Origin: JBFMHP01 sp964557295
GTDB lineage: Bacteria; Pseudomonadota; Gammaproteobacteria; RBG-16-57-12
Reading direction: 5' to 3'
DNA: 64,000 nucleotides
Assembly: GCA_964557295.1 (NCBI GenBank)
Contig: CAZKZP010000001.1
Coordinates: 62,001 to 126,000 of the forward strand
Position numbers and translations under genes: made by a program. Position 1 is the first letter of the stretch. Each line of letters starts with the position of its first letter. The notes beneath the pieces were generated by a model. The model searched no databases, was not told where the DNA came from, and saw only the letters and a program-made list of their open reading frames with translations. This document shows positions 15,729 to 24,747 of the stretch, one piece after another.

Positions 15729-16367
15729 ATGACAATGGATGAAAACTTTGCAGGTTTCCTAGAAGACTTCGGCCCGGCGATTGACAAACGTTCCGTGCCG
15801 CCCTCGATCATAGAACACTATCGGGGAAAATTGCCCGATCAATTGCTTTTCTATTGGGAGGAGTATGGCTGGTGCGGGTATGCCGATGGTCTCTTTTGGA
15901 CAGTCAATCCGCAGGAGTACGAACCAGTGTTGGAGGCGTGGATCGGTGAAACGTCGTTTATGGAGGAAGATGCCTACTACGTTATCGCAAGAAGCGCGTT
16001 TGGTGATGTCTACTTGTTTGGAGGGCAATCAGGTAGAAAACTGCATATCATAGCTCCAGATGCTCGCATGATGCCGCCACGTAAACCGAAAACTACTGAT
16101 TTGAATCTCAGTATTCGGGCATTCTTCGGATCACAGAGCCGCGAAGCGTGTGATTTTTCTGATATAAACGGATCACCCCTCTTCACCCCCGCCCTAAACA
16201 CCCTCGGCCGCCTCAAGCACGACGAGATGTACGGCTTCGTGCCCGCGCTGGCGCTGGGTGGTCCGGCGACCTTGAAGCATCTGCACAAGGTCAAGGCGGT
16301 GGAGCACCTTGTGCTGCTGGCGCAGTTGTCGCCGCTGCGGGTGATGACTTCTCCACCTATAGAGTGA
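15729..16367 (+). CDS. Tdi1-like immunity protein (GAD-like + DUF1851)
   Basis: This 212-residue protein has an N-terminal GAD-like domain (about 5-100: VPPSIIEHYRGKLPDQLLFYW, GLFWTVNPQEYE, ARSAFGDVYLF) and a C-terminal DUF1851/Tdi1 C-terminal domain (about 145-205: LFTPALNTLGRLKHDEMYGF, PALALGG, VKAVEHLVLLAQL). This is the domain pair of the Tdi1 immunity proteins that neutralise Ntox15 DNases, and it directly follows the Ntox15 toxin gene (stop, AA, ATG). A second in-frame ATG is at 15735. From about 16180 the base composition turns markedly more GC-rich, coinciding with the second domain, which suggests a mosaic origin. Confidence 0.85.
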   Translation: MTMDENFAGFLEDFGPAIDKRSVPPSIIEHYRGKLPDQLLFYWEEYGWCGYADGLFWTVNPQEYEPVLEAWIGETSFMEEDAYYVIARSAFGDVYLFGGQSGRKLHIIAPDARMMPPRKPKTTDLNLSIRAFFGSQSREACDFSDINGSPLFTPALNTLGRLKHDEMYGFVPALALGGPATLKHLHKVKAVEHLVLLAQLSPLRVMTSPPIE

Positions 16368-16541
16368 GCATTCGGCGTGAAGTACATCACAGTTTTGCGG
16401 GTCTGTGACAAGGCGGATAGCAGACTGTCCGCGCACGTAAATATCGCTACTGTTTGTCGAGGTCTTGGGTAAAATAAGCCGAATCGAACGCAGGCAGCAT
16501 TCAACAGAAATCACATCATCAACATCACAAGGATTCATAAT
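16368..16541. other. Intergenic region before lipoprotein copy 2
   Basis: These 174 AT-rich bases lie between the immunity gene and lipoprotein copy 2. They probably hold the lipoprotein promoter. I see no repeat or terminator here, and similarity to the region before copy 1 is limited to the final bases. Confidence 0.3.
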
Positions 16542-17363
16542 ATGAACATATCACGCTTCACCTCAATGTACGGCCGACGTGGCTGGACGGCATTTATCTT
16601 TGTGTTATCGCTGAGTACGCTACAGGGCTGTGGCGGCGGGGGTGGAGATAATGTCACCAACGCCAACCCGAATGGGTATTACAGCAATGCCGGGAGTGCG
16701 GATGTGAAGGCGGCGGACAATATGAATCCACGCCCCATCACGGATTTGCAGGGCATGATCCACGATGGTCAGTTTGTGATGCTCAGCGAATCGGCGCAGT
16801 TGGCCTATCACGGCACGATCACGGTGAGAGGGAATACATTTACCGGCTCTGTCATCGTTTATGAAGACGGAACTGGCGATCCAGCGCCGGTACCGATCAG
16901 TGGCACGATCAATGCGGATAAATCCATTGATGGCACATTGAGCGGGGCGGGTGCGGGGAATGGGACGTTCGCGTTGAAGTATTCGGACGAGAATGTTGTT
17001 GCGGTTGATAATGGAAATTTGTTTGTAAAAAGCCCGTGGTGGGAATATGTAAGGGATTATAACTTCTTCAAGCTGTCTATAGCTGATGTCATCAATCCAC
17101 AAAGCACGAATTTCAGCAATCAATCGCAACCTTTAGGCTCTGTTTTTAACGAATGCAGGATTTCAGGCCGCATCGATCCCGTAGCCACGCATGTGTATTC
17201 TGTCTCGGTGGTCATGAGCAATTGCACGAATTCTAGCGTGCTAGTTAACCCCAACTATAGTGGTTTGGCCACCTTGCGCACGGAAAATTCAATGACTCCC
17301 AATGACCGCTTTGTGATCAGTCTTTCCAATGGTGCGTATAGCATCAATGGGGAATTCAAATAG
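16542..17363 (+). CDS. Putative lipoprotein, copy 2 (paired with TpsA)
   Basis: This 273-residue paralogue of the 13086-13910 lipoprotein has lipobox STLQGC and the same glycine run. The two proteins are nearly identical over residues 32-170 and differ more at residues 1-20 and in the middle (KLSIADVINPQSTNFSNQ in this copy). Asparagine-linked differences are mostly conservative, so both copies seem to be under purifying selection. Function is unknown; constant linkage to TpsA heads suggests a part in export, surface anchoring or processing of the exoprotein. Confidence 0.75.
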   Translation: MNISRFTSMYGRRGWTAFIFVLSLSTLQGCGGGGGDNVTNANPNGYYSNAGSADVKAADNMNPRPITDLQGMIHDGQFVMLSESAQLAYHGTITVRGNTFTGSVIVYEDGTGDPAPVPISGTINADKSIDGTLSGAGAGNGTFALKYSDENVVAVDNGNLFVKSPWWEYVRDYNFFKLSIADVINPQSTNFSNQSQPLGSVFNECRISGRIDPVATHVYSVSVVMSNCTNSSVLVNPNYSGLATLRTENSMTPNDRFVISLSNGAYSINGEFK

Positions 17364-17397
17364 ATTCCACAGAAGCGAAGGGGTGGTGTAGCACTCC

Positions 17398-17420
17398 CCC
17401 ACCCAAATCCTTCCGGTGGG
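17398..17420 (+). promoter_or_regulatory. Conserved hairpin upstream of TpsA (copy 2)
   Basis: Same CCCACC/GGTGGG inverted repeat as at 13947-13969, with an identical loop and flanks. Confidence 0.35.
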
Positions 17421-17511
17421 AAAGGGCGCAGACGCTTGGTTCATTTTAATCCCGTGTGAATCATAGGATGGCCTGGCGAAGCAGGAACATCATTATCGAA
17501 TGGAGAAAAAT

Positions 17512-20500
17512 ATGGCGCGGTTGCAAAACTTCAGAATGCGCACAATCAGTGCGCTTGTTCATGTTGCCGGTTGTTCGTTGTTCCTGCTGAATATCCCGAT
17601 AGTGCACGCCGCGCCATCGGGTGGCGCCGTGGTGGGGGGCGCTGGGTCGATCGATCAATCGGGGGTAACGACTACGATCAATCAGGCCAGCCAACACATG
17701 GCGATCGATTGGCAAAGCTACAATGTCAATGCGAATGAACGTGTGCACTACATCCAACCCAATGCATCATCCATTTCACTCAATCGTATTCTGAGCAATC
17801 AGGGCTCCACCATCGCCGGTCGAATCGATGCTAACGGACAGGTGATCTTGGTCAATCCGAACGGCATCTTATTTACTCCCACTTCCGTCCTCAATGTCGG
17901 TGGCCTCATTGCTTCCGGGTTAGATATCCGCCCCGATGACTTTCTGAACGGTCATTACATCTTCAATGAGGTATTAGGAACTGATGGTGGTGTCGCTAAC
18001 AGCGGGCTCATCACAGCCTCACTCGGTGGCAATGTTGCTTTGTTAGGTCGACATGTCGAAAACAACGGTGTCATTGTCGCCAACCTTGGCACGGTGAATC
18101 TTGCGGCGGGCAAGGAAACAGTGTTGACCTTTGATAACGAAGGTTTGTTGGGTGTTCGTGTTACTAAAGAAATCCTGCAAAGTGAGCTGGGCGTTGACCC
18201 CGCTGTGGCCAATAGTGGTCAGATTCAAGCGCATGGCGGACGGGTGCTGCTGACAGCCAGTGCCAGCCAGGATGTGTTCTCGCGTGCGGTTAATACTGAT
18301 GGACTTCACGAGGCTACCAGCGTGGTGGTGCATGAGGATGGCAGTTTCACGTTGGGTGATGGGGCTGATGTTATCAACAGTGGCACCATCAATACGTCCG
18401 CTACATCGAGCAATTCAACAATTGGCCGAATTGTTTTGATCGGCGAAAACGTGACCAGCAGCGGCACTCTAAAGGCCGATGCCGTCAGTGGCAACGGAGG
18501 CGAGATCGAATTGCATGCAAAAGACACCACTTTACTCACAAACGATAGCATGACCTCTGCGCGCTCCGAATCCAATGGTAATGGCGGCACCATCAAGGTA
18601 TTGGGTGATAAGGTTGGCTTGCTCGACCAAGCCAGCGTGGATGCGTCGGGCGCCACTGGCGGTGGTCAAGTGTTGATTGGTGGCGATCAAGAAGGGAAGA
18701 ATCCATTGGTGCGAAACGCCAATTTCATCTATCTCGCCGAGCAAAGTCAGATCGATGCGGGTGCAATTGATTATGGCGAGGGTGGGAAGATCATCGCGTT
18801 TGCAGAAGATACCGCACGCATTTTCGGCAATCTCTCTGCGCGTGGCGGCAGGAATGGCGGTAACGGTGGATTCATCGAAACATCAGGGCTGAGGAATTTT
18901 GAAATTACCTCGGTGCCCGATGTTTCTGCTATAGCAGGCAATGGAGGCACTTGGCTGATCGATCCCTATGATTTGACCATCTCTAATGTCGATGATGTGA
19001 CAGGATGCGTGAATGTAAATTATTCGGCAAGCGGATGCCGTGGGGGTTCACCGCCCGTATATTTATCAAGTCCATTTTCTTCAACGGGCGCCGGCGCCGT
19101 ATTGGACAGCGATTTGATTGTCAGGGCCTTAAGGAGCAGTAACGTCAAGATCGTTACTGGTGATGGGGCTGGAAGCGGTGATATTACACTCACTAGTAGC
19201 GCCGATATTGACTATAACGGTGTTGGCGCTGGGGACAGGACGTTAATCTTGGAGGCGGCGCGCAATATAGACTTTCAGTCTGGAAGTAGTGTTTATGATG
19301 GCGAGTCATCATCGGTTGACAAACTCAACGTCGTGCTCCTGGCCGGTGCCGGTGGGGCGGTAACGCTGCAAGCTGGCGCCAGCATCACCACTCAAGGCGG
19401 TAATTTCTATGTCGGTTATGACGGCACCACTGTCAAACCCGTGACCAGTTTCACCAATAATGGCACGGTGAAGAGTGCGGGAGCGTTTGATCAAGCGGGC
19501 GGCGATGTACGCATCGAGGCCAGTGGCGCGGTCACGTCCACCAGCTTGGATGCCCATGGCGGAAGCACGGGCGATTCGGGGAATGGTGCGACTGACCGCG
19601 CCGGTAAGGCGGGCGGTGATGTCATGATCAACGCGGGCAGTGTCACTGTGAGCGGTTTGATCGATACGAGCGGCAGCGCAGGCACCTACGATGCGAACAA
19701 GGATGGCAACAATGGGCAAGACGGCGGTAATGGCGGCTTGGTCGATATCACCACCTCCTCGGGTAACATCGCGGTTGGGGCAATCCAAACCACAGGGGGT
19801 GCGGCGGCGGGCGATTATACGGGAGGTACTGTTGATACGGGCAACGGCGGTGACGCCGGTAGCATCCGATTGACAGTGAGCGGTCCATCGACCATCACGT
19901 TGCATGGTGATTTGACCGCCACCGGTGCGCTCGGCTATATCAGTGGCACCACTGGCAGCCATGGTTCGGGCGGCAGTATTGCTTTAGATGGCAACACCGT
20001 ACTGGCATCGTCAGTGACGCTGGATGCCTCGGGTGCAACGGATACCGTCGTTGCTATTCCGACATCGGGGGATGTTGCATTCAGTGGCGACCTCAACGCC
20101 ACCAGCGCAGGGGCTCAAAATATCGAGATCAAAGGCCGCGATGTGGCGTTACATGCGATTGGCAACAACAGACCGCTCGGGGCTCTGACTGTCAACGCCA
20201 TCCGCAGTATCGCTCTATCGGGTAATGTCGCCACAAGCGGTGCTGTGAGTATGAATTTCGGAAGCGCAAGTGGTGGCACCTTTACTGTCGATCCGGATTT
20301 GTCATTTACAACGGTGGGGGGAATGACCGTCACCGGCGGTGCGCATGACGATACCTTCAATGTCTACTCGCTCTTCACCGGCACCGTGAATGGCGGGGGC
20401 GGCACGGACACACTCACAGGTCCGGATGGTTCCTCGCATGACTGGTCCATCACCAGCGCAGGCGGCGGGACACTGGATACGCGTCTGACCTTTGCTGGGA

Positions 20501-23500
20501 TGGAAAGTCTCACCGGCGGTGCGGGAGACGATACGTTTGCCTTTGCATTGGGCGGATCGATTTCGGGCACCGTTTCCGGGGGTGTTGGCAACAATCGATT
20601 AATCGGGCGCGATGCCGGCAATACTTGGAACATTGCCGCTTCAAACACGGGCGTTGTGAGCGCGGGCAGTGGTAACTACGTGTCGTTCACTGGCATCCAA
20701 AATCTCACGGGCGGGAATGGCTCCGACACGTTCAATTTCACGCAACCGAGCAGCGCAATTACTGGCACGATCGACGGTGGCGTGGCGGGCGGCACGAACA
20801 GCCTCTCGCTCGCGGGCCGCAACGGCACCCACACCTTCACGCTCAGCGGCGTGGGCGCGGGGGATGTGCGCGGCACGGGCGCGACCAGCGCGGATATCGT
20901 CAATCAGTTCAGCAATATTCAAAGCCTGCTGGGCGGTTCGGGGGTGGACACGCTCATCGCCCCCGATGCCGCCGTGACCTGGACGATCGACGCCGCCAAG
21001 GGCGGTCGCATCGAGACTAACCTCGGCTTTGCTGCGATGGAACACCTCATCGGCGCCTTGACTCACGATGACACCTTCAACTTTAGCGTCGCCCCCGCGA
21101 CCGCCAATGTGACCGTCGATGGCGGCGGCCAGGCCACCGTTGATACGGTGAGCTTCGCCGGTGTGGGTGGGGCCGTGAGTTTTACGCTCGGCACGGCGGG
21201 GTTCGCGAATATCGAGCACTTCGCTGGAAACACGACCGACAGCACGCTGATCGGTGAGGACAACGCCAACACCTGGGAAATCACCGCCGCAAAAGCCGGC
21301 AACGTGGGTGGCATCACCTTTACGGGCTTCACGACCTTGATGGGCGGCACGGCGAATGATGAGTACACCTTCCGCGTCACGCCCGCGGTCGCGGCCATGA
21401 CCATCGACGCGGGCACCGGCGTGGATCGCGTGGATTTATCGACTGTCACCGACCCCGTGTCGGTGCAACTCGGCGCGACGGGATTCTCGAACATCGAGTA
21501 CCTCACGGGCAATGATGGCGCCATCAACACCCTCACCGGTGATAACACCGCCAACACCTGGACACTGACGGGCGCGCACGCCGGCACCGTCTCGGGCGTG
21601 AACTTTACCGGCTTCACCACGCTCATCGGCGCCTTGAATCAAAACGACACGTTTAATTTTATGGTGCACCCAGATGTGGCGGCCGTCACCCTCGACGGCC
21701 GCGGCCAGACAGGATCAGGAGTAGGCGATGCGGTGAGCTTTGCCGCCTTGACGGGGCAGGCGGTAAATGTGCAATTAGGGACGGCCAGCATCAGCAATAT
21801 TGAGCGATATACCGGCAATAATACGAACAGCACATTGACGGGCGGCGACGGCGCCAACACCTGGACGCTCACCGGAGTGAATGACGGCACGATCAACAGC
21901 ATTACCTTCGTCGACTTCAACCATCTCACCGGCGGCAACGGCATCGATAGCTTCACCATCAACGGCGGCGGGCTGACGGGGTTGCTGAACGGGGGCGGCG
22001 GTGGCGATACGCTGACGCTCCCCACTGCGGTGGCCACAACCGTCAAGGTCGTCAACACGCCGCCGGCGACGGTCGACAATCCGGCCAACACCGTGACCGT
22101 GTACCAATTCGAAACGCTGACCGGCAATTCAAATCGCGCCCATACCCTGGTCGGGCCCGATAGCGGAACGACGTGGTCGATCAACGGAGTGAACAGCGGC
22201 AACATCAGCTTCGGCACGACCGTCTATTTCACCGGGTTTGCCAACCTTAGCGGCGGCGCGGCCGATGACATGTTCACTCTTACGAGCAGCAGCACACCGG
22301 AGCTGGTCACCGGCATGTTATCCGGCGGTGGCCATGCCACCGGAGACAAGCTCACGCTGGCCGGCATGACCGGCGCGGCCGCCGGTGCCGCGGTGCGCTT
22401 GAGCACCCTTGCGACCGACGACGCGATCGACATCACGGAGGTCGAGCAGATCGCCGGCAACAACAACAGCACACTGCGCGCCGCCGACTCGGCGAACACC
22501 TGGATGATCAATGACGCCAACGACGGAACGATCACGTCTACCGCCGGAACCGTGTCATTCAGTGACATGCGCACCTTGCAAGGGGGGAGTGACGACGATA
22601 CCTTCCAAGTCAGCTTTAACGGTGCCATGACCGCCGCGATCGACGGCGGCGGCCAACGTAGTGCGGACATCGCCGATTACAGCGGCCAGCCGAGCGTGAT
22701 GCTCAACGTCGGATCGAACGCCTTCAGCGGCATCACGGGCCTGGAAGGGGTGCGCGGCAATGGCACCAATAGCACACTCAAAGGACCGACGCCGTCGGCA
22801 GGGACGGCGGCAGTTACATGGACCGTGGATGGCCTGAATCGCGGCAAGGTCAGCTACGATGACAACACGCAAACCTTGGCGTTCGAGGGGTTCAACTATT
22901 TGGCGGGCGGCAATGGCATGGATGCGTTTGTGATCAACGGCGGGGCGCTGGAGAATATCATGAATGGTGTGCCGGGGATGATCTCGGGTGGTGCCGGCAC
23001 CAATTCGCTCTCTATCAACCTGGCTGGAACCGGCGTTTTCAGCGGCGGGATTAACTACATCGGCGGCACGGCCACCGATGCAATCACTGTCAACAACCAC
23101 AGCGCCCATCGCTATCTGGCGACCTACTCGCCAGCGGTCGATTTTACTGATCTGAACAATACCGCCAACGCTGGGCCATTCGAGCAACTGAGCTACCGGT
23201 ATACCGATGCGGACGCGGGGATCGATCAGAAGTTTGAATTGAATTACCGCCATGCCGAGGCCGTCACTTCGGAACAACTGGTCGACACGCTGACCGTGCT
23301 GGGGGTGGACAATAACAGCGCCCCGGAGACGTTGACGTTGCGTGCAGGCGGGTTTGAAGTCGGCGGTAGCAGCCCGGTGACGTTTGCCAATGTATCGAAC
23401 ATCACGCTGGATGGCCGGGGCGGCGCGGATGCCATTGCGCTGGATAATCCCAGCGTGACGGGCACGCTGCGGCTCACCGCTGAGGCGGTCACCGATACCG

Positions 23501-24528
23501 CGGGCTCCACGGTGAGGGCGGACACCGTGGTACTCGAGGGTGTCGGCGAATTTGGCACCACCCTGGACGCCATCGACACCGCCATCACCACGCTCGACCT
23601 GCGCAACGCCGGCCCGGTGTATATCAGTGAATCCGCCGGGTTGAATCTTCGCACGACCGGTAACGTGACCAACACGGGCGCTTTTGTCATCAAAGGCGCC
23701 ACCGCGATCGATGCGGGCGGTGGCAGTTTGAGGCTCGACAATGCCGCCAATGATTTCGACATGGTATACGTGAACAATGCGGCAGCGATTGAGCTGCGCG
23801 ACGCCAACGATATTAAAGGTGGCGATATGACGGCGGGCAGCATCACCCTGCAAGCGGCGAGCGGGGTGGGTACCACCGCCGTTCCACTAAAGACGCACAC
23901 CGCGAAACTCACCATCACCAATAACTCGAATGGCGTTTACGTGGCGAATGATCAGGCGATGACCGTCAGCATAGTCAACAAGGGCGACATCGAAGTGCAG
24001 AACGCCGGCAATCTCACCGTCGAAAAATTGTTTGCCAACGGTGGTGACTATTCCTCAAACGCATTTGCCGGCGGCTCAGGCGTCGTTACCCTGAACGTGT
24101 CTGGCGGCGGTGCCGTGACGGCGAGCGGCAGCCACAGTGCCGCAGAGGCGCCCGATATCATCGGCACGTCCCTGCTGGTAATGAACGCACCCTTTGGCAC
24201 AACCGGGCGGCGGATGAGCATCATGGTGCCGCAAACGTTCGGGTACTATGGTCCGCGCGGTCGCGGCTACGTTTATTACTATGGCGTTGAGCCTGATGTC
24301 GTTGTCGGTAAAGAAAATCTGGCGGTATCCCCTGATCTGCTCGGCCTCTCCAATCAGCAACTGGTCGGGGTGGAAGCGCTGGCGAATCTCGATCCGGCGG
24401 TTTTCACGGAAATACGGAATTATTATTACGAAGACGTTGCCATCCGGTTACCTGACGATCAACGGTATGACTATGATGATGAAGAGGAAGAGGAACGCAA
24501 AAGACGCAAGGAAGCCATCGAGCAATAA
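17512..24528 (+). CDS. Giant TpsA-type filamentous-haemagglutinin-family exoprotein with RTX-like repeats
   Basis: This is a 2338-residue exoprotein. It has a signal peptide (cleavage after IVHA, about 33), a TPS domain (about 40-160, with NPNG at 115-118 and VGGLIASGLDI), and FHA-type beta-helix sequence including GTWLIDPYDLTISN near 480. From about residue 940 to 1825 there are ten modules of about 60-110 residues that contain a W-S/T-I/V/L strand, then F-x-x-F/M-x-x-L-x-G-G and D-x-F-x-F, each with one half RTX-like GGxGxD unit. The rest is beta-rich and the end is a charged tail (DYDDEEEEE then basic). GGAG precedes ATG 17512. It would normally need a TpsB outer-membrane transporter; none is in the window. 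A role in adhesion or contact is likely. No toxin tip is visible at the C-terminus. Confidence 0.85.
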   Translation: MARLQNFRMRTISALVHVAGCSLFLLNIPIVHAAPSGGAVVGGAGSIDQSGVTTTINQASQHMAIDWQSYNVNANERVHYIQPNASSISLNRILSNQGSTIAGRIDANGQVILVNPNGILFTPTSVLNVGGLIASGLDIRPDDFLNGHYIFNEVLGTDGGVANSGLITASLGGNVALLGRHVENNGVIVANLGTVNLAAGKETVLTFDNEGLLGVRVTKEILQSELGVDPAVANSGQIQAHGGRVLLTASASQDVFSRAVNTDGLHEATSVVVHEDGSFTLGDGADVINSGTINTSATSSNSTIGRIVLIGENVTSSGTLKADAVSGNGGEIELHAKDTTLLTNDSMTSARSESNGNGGTIKVLGDKVGLLDQASVDASGATGGGQVLIGGDQEGKNPLVRNANFIYLAEQSQIDAGAIDYGEGGKIIAFAEDTARIFGNLSARGGRNGGNGGFIETSGLRNFEITSVPDVSAIAGNGGTWLIDPYDLTISNVDDVTGCVNVNYSASGCRGGSPPVYLSSPFSSTGAGAVLDSDLIVRALRSSNVKIVTGDGAGSGDITLTSSADIDYNGVGAGDRTLILEAARNIDFQSGSSVYDGESSSVDKLNVVLLAGAGGAVTLQAGASITTQGGNFYVGYDGTTVKPVTSFTNNGTVKSAGAFDQAGGDVRIEASGAVTSTSLDAHGGSTGDSGNGATDRAGKAGGDVMINAGSVTVSGLIDTSGSAGTYDANKDGNNGQDGGNGGLVDITTSSGNIAVGAIQTTGGAAAGDYTGGTVDTGNGGDAGSIRLTVSGPSTITLHGDLTATGALGYISGTTGSHGSGGSIALDGNTVLASSVTLDASGATDTVVAIPTSGDVAFSGDLNATSAGAQNIEIKGRDVALHAIGNNRPLGALTVNAIRSIALSGNVATSGAVSMNFGSASGGTFTVDPDLSFTTVGGMTVTGGAHDDTFNVYSLFTGTVNGGGGTDTLTGPDGSSHDWSITSAGGGTLDTRLTFAGMESLTGGAGDDTFAFALGGSISGTVSGGVGNNRLIGRDAGNTWNIAASNTGVVSAGSGNYVSFTGIQNLTGGNGSDTFNFTQPSSAITGTIDGGVAGGTNSLSLAGRNGTHTFTLSGVGAGDVRGTGATSADIVNQFSNIQSLLGGSGVDTLIAPDAAVTWTIDAAKGGRIETNLGFAAMEHLIGALTHDDTFNFSVAPATANVTVDGGGQATVDTVSFAGVGGAVSFTLGTAGFANIEHFAGNTTDSTLIGEDNANTWEITAAKAGNVGGITFTGFTTLMGGTANDEYTFRVTPAVAAMTIDAGTGVDRVDLSTVTDPVSVQLGATGFSNIEYLTGNDGAINTLTGDNTANTWTLTGAHAGTVSGVNFTGFTTLIGALNQNDTFNFMVHPDVAAVTLDGRGQTGSGVGDAVSFAALTGQAVNVQLGTASISNIERYTGNNTNSTLTGGDGANTWTLTGVNDGTINSITFVDFNHLTGGNGIDSFTINGGGLTGLLNGGGGGDTLTLPTAVATTVKVVNTPPATVDNPANTVTVYQFETLTGNSNRAHTLVGPDSGTTWSINGVNSGNISFGTTVYFTGFANLSGGAADDMFTLTSSSTPELVTGMLSGGGHATGDKLTLAGMTGAAAGAAVRLSTLATDDAIDITEVEQIAGNNNSTLRAADSANTWMINDANDGTITSTAGTVSFSDMRTLQGGSDDDTFQVSFNGAMTAAIDGGGQRSADIADYSGQPSVMLNVGSNAFSGITGLEGVRGNGTNSTLKGPTPSAGTAAVTWTVDGLNRGKVSYDDNTQTLAFEGFNYLAGGNGMDAFVINGGALENIMNGVPGMISGGAGTNSLSINLAGTGVFSGGINYIGGTATDAITVNNHSAHRYLATYSPAVDFTDLNNTANAGPFEQLSYRYTDADAGIDQKFELNYRHAEAVTSEQLVDTLTVLGVDNNSAPETLTLRAGGFEVGGSSPVTFANVSNITLDGRGGADAIALDNPSVTGTLRLTAEAVTDTAGSTVRADTVVLEGVGEFGTTLDAIDTAITTLDLRNAGPVYISESAGLNLRTTGNVTNTGAFVIKGATAIDAGGGSLRLDNAANDFDMVYVNNAAAIELRDANDIKGGDMTAGSITLQAASGVGTTAVPLKTHTAKLTITNNSNGVYVANDQAMTVSIVNKGDIEVQNAGNLTVEKLFANGGDYSSNAFAGGSGVVTLNVSGGGAVTASGSHSAAEAPDIIGTSLLVMNAPFGTTGRRMSIMVPQTFGYYGPRGRGYVYYYGVEPDVVVGKENLAVSPDLLGLSNQQLVGVEALANLDPAVFTEIRNYYYEDVAIRLPDDQRYDYDDEEEEERKRRKEAIEQ

Positions 24529-24545
24529 AATAGGGAACTTCTGAT

Positions 24546-24721
24546 TTATTAATCCGGCGATCAATTACATCTGATGTAGGAGCCATCTTTAGATGGCGAT
24601 CATCGCAGCGGTGTCTGATCGCAAGCTAAAGCTTCCGTTCCGGACTCACGCCCTTGCCTACCTCCATGTAGGCAAAGCTTGCTCCTACAGCAGCAGGTAT
24701 CTTTATCCGCCAGGTTAGTAA
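24546..24721. repeat. MITE-like element B (A/B family)
   Basis: This 176-base element closes the right side of the island. It is element A in opposite orientation: the left end reads TTATTAATCCGGCGATCAAT and the right end, on the other strand, TTACTAACCTGGCGGATAAA. Its core (24575-24689) is 46 bases longer than that of A because of an extra segment inserted next to an AAGCTT; the insert contains its own small palindrome (TTGCCTAC...GTAGGCAA). Confidence 0.75.
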
Positions 24722-24747
24722 CATCAGGTGAAGCATTCAGAGCTTCC

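Larger units (their letters stand above)
16542..18115 (+). repeat. Duplicated lipoprotein + TpsA-head segment, copy 2
   Basis: This is the partner of 13086-14665. Here the TpsA gene continues uninterrupted for another 6.4 kb, so this copy is the intact form. Confidence 0.8.

Noticed and set aside
20320..22990. Classical RTX toxin repeats with type I secretion
   Set aside because: Only single GGxGxD-like turns per module, no tandem nonapeptides, a Sec signal and TPS domain at the front, and no type I secretion genes nearby.
22555..23853. 432-codon open frame antisense to the TpsA gene
   Set aside because: Repetitive GC-rich coding sequence keeps antisense frames open; no start signal or family match seen.
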